A DNA stretch of 64,000 nucleotides from Hymenopus coronatus (Eukaryota; Arthropoda; Insecta; Mantodea; Hymenopodidae): positions 35,487,501-35,551,500 of the forward strand of contig CM060883.1 in assembly GCA_030762935.1 (NCBI GenBank), read 5' to 3'. Shown here one piece after another: positions 10,504-22,067 of the stretch. The position numbers were made by a program, and so were the translations under genes. The stretch's first letter is position 1, and each line of letters opens with the position of its first letter. The notes beneath the pieces are model-generated. The model was not told the DNA's origin. It worked only from the letters and a program-made list of their open reading frames with translations, and did not search any database.

Positions 10504-10919
10504 CAGGTCGTTTCAAAACGACACAAGAGAAGATAGCAGTCGATTAGCTACAGTTTGATTTGTCCGAAACTTGAAGTAGGAACCTTCAAACTCCTCTATT
10601 TAAAGTGTTGTGTGTGTTTAAAAATTGTACACATTTGGGATTAGGTAGCAAAGGAGCAATGGTTGTTATACACCACACCCATATGCTACGTTTTCCATTA
10701 CTAAGGTGACCTGTGCCGCGCCGACTTGTCTATCAAACCATTCTCTTGGAGTGGATCAGGCACGTGCCATTTGAATATGTACGACTGCTTAATCCATGGT
10801 AATTTTATGGCATTTTTTGTATGTGCCAAATTTAGAGCTGAAAATTATATTCACGTATCACGTACGGTGTGACCAGCAAGATCCACATCTTCGTTTTGGT
10901 GTCGTTTTGAAACATTCTG
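10504..10919. mobile_element. TA-flanked MITE, copy 1
   Basis: Flanked by TA at 10502-10503 and TA at 10920-10921. The ends are inverted: caggtcgtttcaaaacgaca on the left; on the right gtgtcgttttgaaac ends in attctg. There is no open frame. It aligns along its whole length to 57571-58056 but lacks two internal blocks of that copy. TA duplication and end structure place it among Tc1/mariner-type elements. The mobilising transposase is unknown. Confidence 0.88.
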
Positions 10920-10952
10920 TATATTGGCTCTTTCACAGCTCGCTTTATTTTC

Positions 10953-11290
10953 ACTTTCTGTACACGTACTATGTACATAGTGTATAGACAAGTTATTGTA
11001 ATGCATCCATAAATTCGATACCGAAATTTCACCGGAAATATATGTTATGGGTCCCCCTGAATCCCCCCCCCAAAAAAAGCATTTTTTAAAAAAAGTCAGT
11101 GTGTGTGTCTGTGGACGAATTCTGTTAAATATCAAATTTAGCTCGGTTTCTTCCAAGGACGCGATACAAACATTTTTAAGAAACTCTTCCCAACCCCAAC
11201 TACCCTTTGCATGTAAAAATTTTCGAAAATTTTGATTTTATCAAAAATGACTAAAGATTTTGATTAAAATATCGTATATTAAAGATTTTT
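10953..11290 (-). mobile_element. HP element, 3' 340 bp only
   Basis: Starts actttctgtacacg with a good hairpin. The microsatellite is minimal (gtgtgtgtgtctgtgg). It is truncated after atcgtatattaaagattttt, about consensus 520. Confidence 0.8.
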
Positions 11291-11890
11291 ATATAGAACA
11301 ACACATTTAATTTGCATTGCAAAAATCACTTCTAGAATACAAGTCGTATTCCTAGAACTAAAATTTGGATGCACCTGCCTAGAAGGCGTTAAAATACAAA
11401 AAAAGTCTTTCAAATTTTAAATGTGTTTATGCGTATTTAGTTTCTTACACCTATTAACTTACAAATAAATCAACGTTGAAGCCAAATTGTTGGAAAATCT
11501 CAACACATGAAATTCAACAAATTCAACAAACACTTTTCTATAAAAACAGGATATTAAAACACTTAGCTAACAGTAATATACCTTCATTAAAAGTTATCTT
11601 AAAAGTTTTACATCTAGGTCATATCATACACTGGTGGATTAGCTGTTTTCATTGACATTTCACTTTTGTTTATTTGTACTTTTGCAGTAACTATCGGATA
11701 TAGGACTTCTCTTCTCTCTCCCATTTGCTCGCTAGCTATTGAAGGTAAGTCTGATTTTCGTTTGATCGCAGAGCTGAACTCGTAAATCTGAATAACAATC
11801 CACTAGCTCACTGTCGCGAGCACAACTGCAAGAGCTTTGAGAAATTTCATGTAAAGCAAATAACACACGTTAATTTAACTTTTTTTTTTT
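11291..11890. other. AT-rich spacer, nothing recognised
   Basis: No repeats, tRNA boxes or credible frames were seen. Confidence 0.4.
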
Positions 11891-12024
11891 TGTTACAAAA
11901 GCCATGTGTAGGGCAGGAGTTGGATAAGTAGAGTCAAACTGAAAATTTCAATGCTATAGCCGGGTTTTGAACCACGAATCTCCCAATCTTTAGTCAGTTG
12001 CTCCATCACTGAGCTACCGGCTAG
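11891..12024 (-). repeat. SINE-D, left half of a head-to-head pair
   Basis: Read in reverse it begins ctagccggtagctcagtgat (A box) and carries B box gtggttcaaaacccg. The body contains tttgactctacttatcc and cctacacatggc. Same family as 62526-62665. Confidence 0.75.
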
Positions 12025-12192
12025 AGACCGGGAGATCCCAGGTTCAAATCCCGGTTAAGGCATTGAATTTTTCAGTCTGAATCTACTTATTCAGAGCACA
12101 TTCCTCTTTCCCTCTCCCGGTTGATGGACATTGATGGGAGGTTAGCCTTTAACACAATAAGTGGCCCTTTGTGCACAAACTCTTAGGCAAAT
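12025..12192 (+). repeat. SINE-D, right half of a head-to-head pair
   Basis: Begins agaccgggagatcccagg and has B box ggttcaaatcccgg. The body reads cattgaatttttcagtctga and ctacttattcagagc, the same order as the left copy on the opposite strand. Its 3' region (ttgatggacattgatgggag) is longer than in the other copies. Confidence 0.75.
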
Positions 12193-12426
12193 AGACCAAT
12201 AGTCTTAAAACAAGTACCTGAAACCGGACTATGTAGATTTTCTTTTAGTCCAGTATTTTTACCTTGAATAGCTTGGTTTTGTGCAATGTTTTCTTTGTAT
12301 GTAAAAGTTCAATAGCGATAGTAATATTCACATCAATTGATTTGTGCATCTAAATGATTACTTTCTGTATGACCCAGTTGTGTGTACATGAATGCATTGG
12401 TTTTAACAGAAGATTAAATATAAAAA

Positions 12427-13275
12427 TCTGATAAGTTCCATTTACATGACTTTCTCTACCTCTCTGCAATAAATTATTGTTAAAAAGCTTATGTTTCTAT
12501 ATACATCGAGAAGAAAATAGCACAAATAGTCTTATTTCTTGCTTTATTGTAAGTAGAAGCGAAATAAGGGAGTACCATAGGTTAAAGTGAAAGCCAAAAG
12601 CTGGTTGCTATGTGACTGATGTTCCTTTGTTTGTATGGACAGGAGTTGACAAATTCCTGTGTGAGAAAAGTATAAGCTTTTCGAATTTGAAACTATAAAG
12701 AAGGAATATCTCAAAAACGATCAACTCCACGAAAAAATTGTACATAAAATAAACTGTGCACTTTAACGTACTCTACATTTTTGTGTGGTAATGTCTTTGT
12801 CCACCTCTTACGGTTTAGGAGTTATGTAAAATTCCGTAAAATTCATCCAGAATAAACTAGTCTTGAGGCTATTTCCAGAAAATTCAAGATATACGTTTTA
12901 TTTTTCACGTAAAAATCTTTAATATAAGATAGTTTAATTAAAATCGTTATAGCCATTTTAAAAAAATCAAAATTTTCAAAAAAGTTTCCATATAATAATT
13001 AGTTTGGGGTGGGGGCAATTTTCTCAAAATCTTCGTGTAGCATCCCGAGAAGGGACTAAACTTAAATACGAAATTTGGTATTTTACCGACTTTTCGTTTT
13101 TGAGTTATCGTGCTCACAGACACACGGACACACACACGAATATTTTTCTGAAAATACTTTTTTTTATACAGAGGACTCTAAAATACATATTTCCGGTGAA
13201 ATCTTGGTATTGAATTTTTGGATGGAATGCAATACTTTCTCTGTACACTATGTACATAGTACGTGTAGAGAAAGT
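12427..13275 (+). mobile_element. HP element, full length
   Basis: 849 bp from TCTGATAAGTTCC to tagagaaagt, flanked by AAAAA on both sides. Every consensus block is present. The microsatellite is short (cacacggacacacacacga). A good reference copy. Confidence 0.92.
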
Positions 13276-13483
13276 AAAAATGTCTAAGAAAAATATTGTG
13301 TTTCATTGAATAAAAATATGGTTATTTTAAGCACATTATTTGTATTTTAAATATATTTTAAAATGCACTAAAACTGTAATTTCTATGCATTCTGCACAAG
13401 CTGACAGAAAAATCTGATGTTGCATTCTCCACACTTATCCTTTGTTAAAGGCAATACAAAGTGTTCTTTGTAAAGCATATTTT

Positions 13484-14285
13484 TTCTACCTAGTAAAAAG
13501 TAGGTACATAGAGAATGTACTGCACTCCACCCACAAATTCGATACCCAGATGGCCATATAAGTTTTAGGGTCCCCTGTATCCAAAAAAGCATTTTAGAAA
13601 AAATGTTAGTGTGCCTGTCCGTGAGCACCGATAACTCAAAAACAAAAAGTCGGTTAAATACCAAACTTGGTATTTAAGTTCAGTATCGTACTAGAATGCA
13701 ACACGAAGTTTTTGAAGAAAATTCCCCCACCCAAAACAACCCTTTACATGGAAAAATTTTAGGAGGTTTTGATTTATCAAAAATGGCCAACAATTTTGAT
13801 TACAATACCGTATATTGAATAAAAATAAAACAAAATTATTATATGAATTTTCTGGGTATCCCTCTGAATAGTTCATTCTGGATGAATGTTGCTGAATTTT
13901 ACATAACTGGTAAACCGCAACAGACAAAAAGATACTGCAGAAAAAAATGTAGATCTTAAAACATACAAATGATGTCACATACATTTTTCGTGGAATTGCC
14001 CATTTCAGAAATATTTCTCGTTATTGGATACAATTTTAAATACTTAAAACGTTTCACATATGGAAATTAGTCAGCTCCAAGCCATGCAAAGAAACGAATT
14101 TCAATCACATAGCAACCAGCTTTTAAAACATTTGACTATCGCTTTAGCTTAGTGTACTTTCTCATTTCCCATTTACTTACAAGGAAGTAATAAGAGTATC
14201 TCGATTAGCATGAAGTAGATAGAGCATAAGATTTTGAAGAATAATTTGATACAGAGATGTAAGTCATGTGAAAGGCCATATCAGA
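13484..14285 (-). mobile_element. HP element with a rewritten hairpin
   Basis: Full length. The usual CTATGTACATAG core is replaced by a different inverted repeat, TACCTA facing TAGGTA, inside the conserved TTCTA/TAGAGAA outer stem. The left end lacks the normal T-run plus ACTT. Confidence 0.85.
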
Positions 14286-14528
14286 TTTTTTGTTAAATCA
14301 ACTTCAACTACCACAGATTCACTCTTATTTGATAAATTATAGCCACAAAGTGTTAGTTTGTTAGCTTAATACAGTATCTATTCAACCTATAGCACAAAGT
14401 AGAGCCAATTTGGTCCTTGAAGGGTTACTTTGACCCAATTTTGGAAAATACATTATTTTATGAAAATACGCATTATTTTATATTGCATCCAATGCAAAAG
14501 GTGAATTTATTGCTCTCATATTGGATAA

Positions 14529-14588
14529 TGAATTTAATTTGGTGAAATACCGGTATAGATGTTTTGGTGCATTCGCGCTAGAAAAAGT
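14529..14588 (+). mobile_element. HP element, 3' tip
   Basis: ttggtgaaataccggtatag followed by gctagaaaaagt. It is followed after five As by a new 5' end. Confidence 0.55.
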
Positions 14589-14593
14589 AAAAA

Positions 14594-15141
14594 TCTGATG
14601 TGTACCATTCACATGACTTTCTCTATATTCCTGCAACAAACTATTCTTAAAAAGCTTATACTTCTATTTAGTTCATTCTAATCAGAAAAAAATAGCAGAA
14701 ATAGTCTTATTACTTGCTTCCTTGTAAGTAGAAGCGAAATAAGGGAGTACCATAGGTTAAAGTGAAAGTCAAAAGCTGGTTGCTATGTCACTGAAGTTCC
14801 TTTGTTTGTATGGACAGCAGTTGACAAATTCCTGTATGAGAAAATTAAGTTTTTCATAGCAGAAACCAAAAATAAGGAATATCTCAAAAACGACCAACTC
14901 CACGAAAAAATGTATGTAACATAAAGCGTGTGTTTTAACGTGCTCTACATTTTTTGTGTAGTAAGTTTTTGTCCATCTCTTATGGTTTAGCAATTATTCA
15001 AAATTCCGTAAAATTCATCCAGAATAAACTACTCTTCAGAGGTATTCCCAGAAAATTCAAAATATACATTTTATTTGTCAGGTAAATGTCTTTAATATAT
15101 GATACTTTAATCAAATTCGTTAGAGCCATTATAGAGAAAGT
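14594..15141 (+). mobile_element. HP element with a ~310-bp internal deletion
   Basis: Intact 5' end (TCTGATGTGTACC) to gttagagccatt, then directly atagagaaagt. The microsatellite, the CCGGTGAAATC block and most of the hairpin are missing. The copy at 44935-45692 loses sequence from the same gagcc point. Confidence 0.85.
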
Positions 15142-15318
15142 AAAAATTTTAATTCTTTTGGAGGAAGTTTAGCTTCACAGATCGATGTGCCTCTAATGTT
15201 GCGGCTTACATATGTTCAAGTCAAATGGTTTGTTTATTTGCGATTACACAAGAGGTTTTTGCTGTTTTTATATTGAAAACATTTTACGAATAACATGATA
15301 AAAATACATTTATGTTTT

Positions 15319-16345
15319 TTCTCTACTTAGTACGTAGAGAAGGTATTGCATTGCATCCAAAAATTCTATGTTTAGATTTCTCTGTGAATACACGTCACTT
15401 GTATAACTTGTTTTAGTGCCCAAGTGTGCATCCGTGTGTTTTTGAGATGTCGGTAAATTTCCAAACCTGATATTTATGTTTTTCAGCTTCCAAGAATGCG
15501 ACACGAAGATTTTCTGGAAACATCTCCCACTCTAAAATACCCTTTAAAAGGCTCTAACCATTTTTATTAAAACAAAGTCCATTCAAGATATTTACATGAG
15601 ATATAAAAGTTATATGTTGAATTTTCTGAGAATCTTTTGAAGACCTCTTCATTCTGGATGACTTTTGCGTAACTGGTAAAACATAAGAGATATGGCAAAA
15701 ACTTAGTACAAACAAAAACAACAACAAAACATATATATACGTGTGTGTGTGTGTGTTTATTTATTTTTGTAATGTTTAACACCCACTATTATTACTTGTG
15801 GCACCACAGGCGATGACACTGGAATGAAAATGGAGCACCGGTAGAATGAAATGGCGGGGGAACCGGAGAACCCGGAGAAAACCTGCTTTGTCAACCACAA
15901 ATCTCACATGCGACCACTTGGATTGAACCCGGGCCGTGTAGGTGAGACGCGACTGGTCTAACTGTGTGTGTGCGTGTGTGTGTGTGTATTTGTCATACAC
16001 ATTTTTTTGTAGAGTTAACCGTTTCGAGATACTTCTGTTATTGGTTTCAGTTTTAAACTATTAACCTTTTCTCAAACAGAACGTCATCTTTCGTTTCATC
16101 TCTATTTTGTTTTACTCCTTTCCATGCGAAGGGAACCGGATTTATATTGTTGCACAAAGCGACCATCTTTTAAAACATTTGACTATCACTCTAATTTAGT
16201 GTATATCACCTCCACTTCTAAGGAACTAAGTAGTAAGATCATATCTGTTAATATTTAAGTTACCATGAAATAGAAACTTAAGCTTCTTTAAGAATAATTT
16301 GTTACTGAAAAGGTAGAGAAAGTCATGTGAATGGAACACATCAGA
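15319..16345 (-). mobile_element. HP element interrupted by SINE-A
   Basis: Pieces 15319-15756 and 15963-16345. The hairpin is a compact form: TTCTCTAC facing GTAGAGAA with a short loop. The right part ends cacatcaga. Its middle belongs to a more diverged subfamily than the 31684 copy. Confidence 0.8.
15757..15962 (-). repeat. SINE-A, best-preserved minus copy, within GT repeats
   Basis: Reversed, it reads ttagaccagtcgcgtctcac (head) and gcccgggttcaatcc (B box). It continues with ttctccgggttctccgg, tcgcctgtggtgcca and a gttaaacattac tail followed by A/T. GT repeats flank it on both sides, so a microsatellite target duplication is possible but cannot be measured. Confidence 0.85.
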
Positions 16346-17357
16346 TATTTAAACACTATTAAGATAGCAAAGTAACATTTCTTATGATGAAAATAAAAAC
16401 TTTGTTGCTTAGTTTGTGTTTTATGATGTTAATAATACAGTTGGTTATGTTTTTAATTAATTAATGATTAAGTTTCACAACAATGTATGATTAAGAACCT
16501 AATCTATCTTCCATGCTAATCGATGTTGGTACTAGTATATCAGTAAATTAAAAAAAGCATGCATCTCCAAGCTGTCCAAATTTTCATTTAAAATCTTAAA
16601 TAGTTATGATATAATGGGTCATAAAATTAATAAATGTAACACTGGGGAGATGAGTTTTATAATAGCTTTTAAATTATTCTTTTTATTTTTGTCGTGATAA
16701 AAATAAACGCCTACTTTCAGATACATCCTCCCCAAATTAAACCTGGTTTAATATTTAGTTAAAATTGGGTTGATTAAACAGGATTAATATCTTCAACAAT
16801 TTAAAACCTACGAGGCTTGAATTCGTTATATGCAGAGGCAAGATAAATCGATTTAAGCTCTTATTTCAAATTCTTATCTGATACGATATTATTGATACGA
16901 TATTTTCAGCGAAATGAAGAATTTAATGTGGAATATTTTCATATTAGGCGTCGACAATGTTCCTGATGCTATTTCTCTTAAAGTTTCAGAATGTTAACCA
17001 TTGCAGAGAGGCAAATATGAGTTATTTAGTGTTACTCGTTCATGGCATTTGAGAATTTCGGCCTCACAACGACGAGCAGCTTCAAAAAGCGTATGCTGGA
17101 TGGGAATAAAAAATACCAGAGGTCCATTCCCGGCATGAAGTTTTTTGTTGTTCTTTTTTATTTTACGTCGCTTTTCTATTTTATTTTATGTAGGCTATGC
17201 AAGTATCAAAGACGACCCGCGAGCGCTGAAAAAGGTCACAGTAAATACGAGTGTGTTCAGAGCTGGTTCAAAAAGCGATTTTAAACATGATTCCAAACAA
17301 TTGAAAGTATTTGAATATTATTTAAAAAGATTTTAGGATACACATTATTGCAGAGAA
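16346..17357. other. AT-rich spacer, nothing recognised
   Basis: Contains two overlapping frames near 17042-17336 that span a pyrimidine run ending gtag at 17194. They match no family and look accidental. Confidence 0.35.
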
Positions 17358-17359
17358 AA

Positions 17360-17945
17360 TCTAAAGCGAATTTTAAAAGCTATCGTTATGCGATTATCAT
17401 TGCAAATCGCCTCTTCGTTGCCTAGGAGAACTACTTTAAAATGTAAACTAATAACAAGAACTTTCTCGAAAATGGTAAAGTCCATGAAAAAAATATATAT
17501 GATAAAAATTGTATATTTTAATGAGATTTACATTTCTTGTGTAGTAAGTTTTTATTTATCTTTTACGGTTTACTAGTTATGCAAAATACAGCAAAATCCA
17601 TCCAGAATAAATAGGTCTTCAGAAGCTATTTGCAGAAAATTCAAGATATACATTTTATTTGGGATTTAAATATCTTTAATATACGGTATTTTAATGCAAA
17701 TTGTTAGAGTCATTTTTAAAAAAAACAACATTTTTGAAAACTTTCCATGTAAAGGGTAGTTTCTATTTAAAATCTTCATGTCGCATCCGTAGAAGATACG
17801 CAGACAGACACGGACCTTTTTCCAAAAATACTTTTTTATTCAGGGGGTCTCAAAATATGTATTTCCGGAGAAATCTCGGTATGGAATTTTTAGTGTATTA
17901 AAGTATCTTCTCTATATGCTATGTACACAGTACGTGTAAAGAAAG
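17360..17945 (+). mobile_element. HP element, 5' truncated
   Basis: Starts near consensus 160 (tctaaagcga) and runs to gtaaagaaagt. The microsatellite is reduced to cagacagacacgg, and part of the AAATACCAAG block is deleted. Confidence 0.8.
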
Positions 17946-18640
17946 TAAAATGCATATTTGAAATCTTTTGGGAATTATCTGTGAAATCCTTTTCATTCGG
18001 GGGAAGTGCTGCGTGTGTCCATACAAGTTTACTGACTAATAAGACCAGATTCTTAACTTCAATTGTTCATTAAGGTGAAGAAATCTATAAAATTTGAGCA
18101 AAAATTGTGAAAAATTTAAGAAAATTGTTTCATAATAAAATGTTATGAATTATAAAATGTAAAAATATATATATATATTTTTTTATACTTGGCGTATTTT
18201 TACTATCGATTAACTTATTTTAACTTCTGGGTAAGCGTATATTTTTTAATATGCACTCCCAACTTTAACCTTATTTTCGCAAACAATTTTTTCGAACAAA
18301 TTTCCATACTTAAAATGCTTCACAAGATGCAAATACAAATTTCTTTCAAAATTGTTGCACTCTCTCCCAAAAGCATACCTAATAAAAAGCATACGTTATG
18401 TTTTCGAAACAATTCTTCAATTTTGCTAAAAAGAATATAATAATTTTCACTACTAATTAGGGAAAATATATTAAAATATAATAAAAAAATCTATATTTAA
18501 ACTCATTTTCAGTAATACTGGATTTTTTTAATTTGAATGTTTTTATAAATTCATCACGTAATTCATTTCTATTAGAATGATTAATTCAAAAAATATAACA
18601 TTATTATTTAAAGAACCAGGTAGTTAGAGTTTTGTTATAT
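17946..18640. other. AT-rich spacer, nothing recognised
   Basis: Very AT-rich with scattered poly-A/T. No family likeness found. Confidence 0.4.
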
Positions 18641-18786
18641 GACAGACATATCAAATATCAGAGAAATAAGGAAAACAATATAAAATATGAAAGATGCGAA
18701 CAAAATGATTACATTTCAGTGGATTCCTTTCCATATAGGAATTGAAGGGAATGAGAAAGATAATTATCTGGCGAAGAAAGGAAAAA
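18641..18786 (+). pseudogene. LINE RNase H domain fragment
   Basis: The frame ends FQWIPFHIGIEGNEKDNYLA. This is the conserved tail of the RNase H domain in I/Jockey-type non-LTR retrotransposons (usual form QW-P-H-GI-GNE-AD-LA). The preceding residues (DISNIREIRK) also fit. It is cut at 18787 by two HP copies. Coding sequence of the same type resumes at 20345. Confidence 0.8.
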
Positions 18787-18787
18787 A

Positions 18788-19508
18788 TCTTATGTGTTCA
18801 TTCACATGACTTTCTCTACATCTCTGCAACAAAGTATTATTAAAAAGCTTATGCATCTTTTTACTTCATGCTTCATGCACAGAAATAGTCTTATTACTTG
18901 CTTCCTTGCAAGTAGAAGGGGAATAAGGGAGTAGTATAGACTAAAGTATTATTCAAAAGCTGGTTCTATGTGACCGAAGTTCTTTTGTTTCTATGGACAG
19001 GAATTCACAAATTCCCATATGAGAAACGTATGTTTCTAAGCTGAAAACATTATGAAGGAATATCTAAAAAACGATCCACTCCACGAAAAAACCGTACATA
19101 GTATAATGGTGTGTTTTAACGAGCTCTATATTTTCTGTTATGTAAGTTTTTCTCTATCTGTTACGGTTTGCCAGTTATGCTAATTTCCGTAAAATTCATC
19201 CAGAATAAAGTAGTCTTTAGAGGCCATACCTAGAAAATTCATGTTAGACATTTTATTTGACCCGTAATGTTTTGAATATACGTTATCTTAATCAAAATTA
19301 TTGCAGCCATTTTTGAGAAAATTAAAATTTCCGATAATTTTTCATGATTTTCTCGAAAATCTTTGTGTCGCATCCTTGGAAGATACTAAACTCAAATGCC
19401 AAGTTTTTTAGCTATACTGTCCACAGACGCACATGTATTTCCGTTGATACCTCGGTATCGAATTTTTGGGTGTATTACGATACCTTCTCCATACACTATG
19501 TACACAGC
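18788..19508 (+). mobile_element. HP element, 3' tip missing, inside the LINE
   Basis: Starts TCTTATGTGTTCATTC after the LINE's own A-run (gaaaggaaaaaa). It ends at ctatgtacacag, halfway through the hairpin, 23 bp before the next copy starts. Confidence 0.87.
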
Positions 19509-19531
19509 AAAAAAGGAGTAATTATTAAAAG

Positions 19532-20340
19532 TCTGATGTGTTCCATTCACATGACTTTCTCTACATCTATGCAACAAATTATTGTTAAAAACCTTACGCT
19601 TATTTTTATTTCATGCTAATCGAGAAAAAAATAGCAGAAATAGTCTTATTACTTACTTCCAAGCTGATAGAAGGGAAATATAGAAGTAGCATAGACTTAA
19701 GTATTCGTCAAAATATGGTTGCTATGTGACTGAAGTTCCTTTGTTTATATGGAGAGGAGTAGACAAATTCCCGTATGAGAAAAGAATGTTTTTTAAAGCT
19801 GAAGCCAATGACAAGGAATATCTAAAAAACGATCCACTCTACGAAAGAAATGTATATAACATAAATTGTGTGTTTAGTGCTCTATATTTGTTGTGAGGTA
19901 AGTTTTTGTCCATCTCTTAAGGTTTAGCAGTTATGCAAAAGCTATACATTTTATTTGTCAGGTAAATATCTATAATATATGATATTTTAATCAAAATCGT
20001 TAGTCATTTTTTAGAAAATCAAAATTTTCGAAAAAAGTTCCATGTAAAGGGTAGTTTGGGGTGGAGGGATTTTTCTCAAAATCTTCGTGTCGCATCCCTG
20101 GAAGATACTAAACTTAAGTACCAAGTTTGGTATTTTACCGACTTTTCGTTTTTGAGTTATGGTGTTCACAGACACACGGACACACAGACACACTTGCACG
20201 GACCTTTTTCTGAAAATACTGTTTTTTTGGATACAGGGGATCCTAAAACATATATTTCCGGTGAAATCACGGTATCGAATTTTTTGGTGGAGTGCAATAC
20301 CTTCTTTATACACTATGTACACAGTACGTATAGAGAACAT
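19532..20340 (+). mobile_element. HP element, full length, inside the LINE
   Basis: TCTGATGTGTTCC to tatagagaa. The microsatellite is a set of cacacgga-type units. It has a continuous minus-strand frame of 146 codons (20011-20451) extending into the LINE. Confidence 0.9.
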
Positions 20341-20344
20341 AAAA

Positions 20345-20717
20345 ATATTTAACAAACACAATATTCCATTCCTCTCAACAAAAACACTCATCAAATCTAA
20401 GTTCAAGGCCGAGAGACTTAGATATCTGCAGAAAAAAGTGAAGGAAAACAATGGTCATCACTTCTACAAACTACAGATTTATAGTCATCAAGAAAAAAGA
20501 AACGGTTTCAGCATTTCGACTGTCTTGCAGAACACCTATATCGCATGAGCATAATGAAATCACCAAACTGCATGCTCTGCAGCAATGAACTTCTTTCTAA
20601 CACCTGAGAAAATGTGGTGCACTTCAAAGACTTTGGAACGAACAAATGAACAGATATATTGGGACGCAAGAAGATAAATGGCAATTGTTCCATAAGTCTG
20701 AGGATTGGCTCAATAAA
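20345..20717 (+). pseudogene. LINE C-terminal coding remnant
   Basis: Recognisable order: FKAERLRYLQKKVKENNGHH, then after a frameshift FRLS, AEHLYRMSIMKSPNCMLCSN and a late H. This is the region after RNase H, with the C-x2-C zinc-knuckle start found in I/Jockey-type ORF2. The TGHDCL-like segment is lost and there are stops. Split from 18641-18786 by HP copies and cut on the right by a mariner. Confidence 0.7.
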
Positions 20718-21782
20718 TACGAGAGTGGTCTGAAAAGTTCTCGGCCTGATAGTGAAAAACGACAATTCATGTTTCAAAGTAGTCTTATTTTTCAAAATAA
20801 TCTCCTCGAATATCAATACATTTTGTCCAGCGGTGTTCCAATACCATAATCCCCTCTCTGTAGCGTTCCTCTGGAAATGCTGCAAAGTAGCCATTTAGAG
20901 CCGTAATTGCTTCTTCATTGGACGAAAAGCGCCTTTCAGCGAGGAATTTCTTCAGTTTTGGCAACATATGGAAGTCCGAGGGAGCCAAATCTGGGGAATA
21001 GGGTGGATGTTCCAGCACTTCATAGTGCAGATCTCTCAATTTCACAAATTGCCAAAACACTTTTGTGCGCAGATACATTGTCCTGATGGAAAACAATTCC
21101 TTTCTTTTTTAACCCGGGCCTGTTTTCACGAATACTTGCATTCAGTTTGGTTAGAAATTGAGAGTATTATTCTCCAGTAATGGTTTTACCTTTTTCGAGA
21201 TAGTCAATCAACAAAATTTCTTTGGCATCCCAAAACACTGACGCCATGATCTTTCCCGCCGATGGCACCATCCTCGCCTTCTTTGGAGCTGAAGAACCAG
21301 CTTCTGTCTTCTGCCTCGACTGCTGCTTGGATTCGGGTGTATAGTGGCGAATTCATGTTTCATCCATTGTGACGTATCGGCGCAAAATGTCACGTTCTTC
21401 TGAAAATGCGCCAAGCAATTTTCAGAAATTATCGTCCGAATGCGTTTGTTATCCACAATGAGGATATGCGGCACCCATCTTGCCCAAAGCTTTTTCATGT
21501 TTAATTCCTGATGCAAGATGTGACCAATACGTTCTTTTGAAATTCCAAGAGCATTAGCAATGTCACGCACTTTTGTACACCAATCTTCCAAAATCATGTC
21601 ATGCACTTTTTCAATGATTTCCGGTAGGTTACTGTTTTTGGACGTCCTTCGCGTGGATCGTCTTGGGCGCTTTCACGGCCACGATTAACATCGGCCGCCC
21701 ATTCTTTCACAGTGAAAACTAAAGGTGAAGGGTCAACATACACATTTACAAACCACAAATGAATTTCTGTAGGTGTTAAACC

Positions 21783-21795
21783 TTCTTTTACGAAG
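21783..21795 (+). repeat. Left 13-bp target-site duplication of SINE-B
   Basis: ttcttttacgaag, repeated exactly at 22055-22067. It is the host mariner's own coding sequence. Confidence 0.95.
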
Positions 21796-22054
21796 TCGCC
21801 CTCCGTGGTGTAATGGTTACTATGCTAACTTCATATACCCAAGATCACGGGTTCAAACCCTGCGGAGGACGATGGATGTTTTCGGGTGTTAAAATCCTTA
21901 GCATGCCCGTTGGTCCCGTGTCGTAGATTTACGACACGTAAAAGAACCTCAAGTCTCCTAGCAAAATTAAGCGATCTTTCACGCCCAATTTAGAATGGGA
22001 CGCTGAGAACCACAGTAGTTAAAGAGCGTCCATAAATAACATGCCATTTCCTAT
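21796..22054 (+). repeat. SINE-B, full length, 259 bp
   Basis: tRNA-like head: tcgccctccgtggtgtaatg (A box) and gggttcaaaccctgcgg (B box). The body has cgtgtcgtagatttacgaca and cacgtaaaagaacctc, with ttaaagagcgtccataaat near the 3' end. Perfect 13-bp duplication on both sides. There is no poly-A; the tail is cataaataacatgcc-type. Confidence 0.95.
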
Positions 22055-22067
22055 TTCTTTTACGAAG
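22055..22067 (+). repeat. Right 13-bp target-site duplication of SINE-B
   Basis: Exact copy of 21783-21795. The transposase frame continues from it on the minus strand. Confidence 0.95.

Noticed and set aside
17042..17336. Two-exon gene with an acceptor at about 17194
   Set aside because: No donor in frame, no recognisable peptide, and the pyrimidine run is common in this AT-rich DNA.
20056..20352. Recurrent plus-sense frames of 60-100 codons over HP copies (e.g. 13004, 20056, 57208) with a shared VWYFTDFSFLSY motif
   Set aside because: They come from the same repeat block, run through the CA microsatellite as HTHTHT, have different starts and stops in each copy and no domain; not called as genes.
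21796..21870. Functional tRNA gene
   Set aside because: Same reasoning: it is the head of SINE-B.
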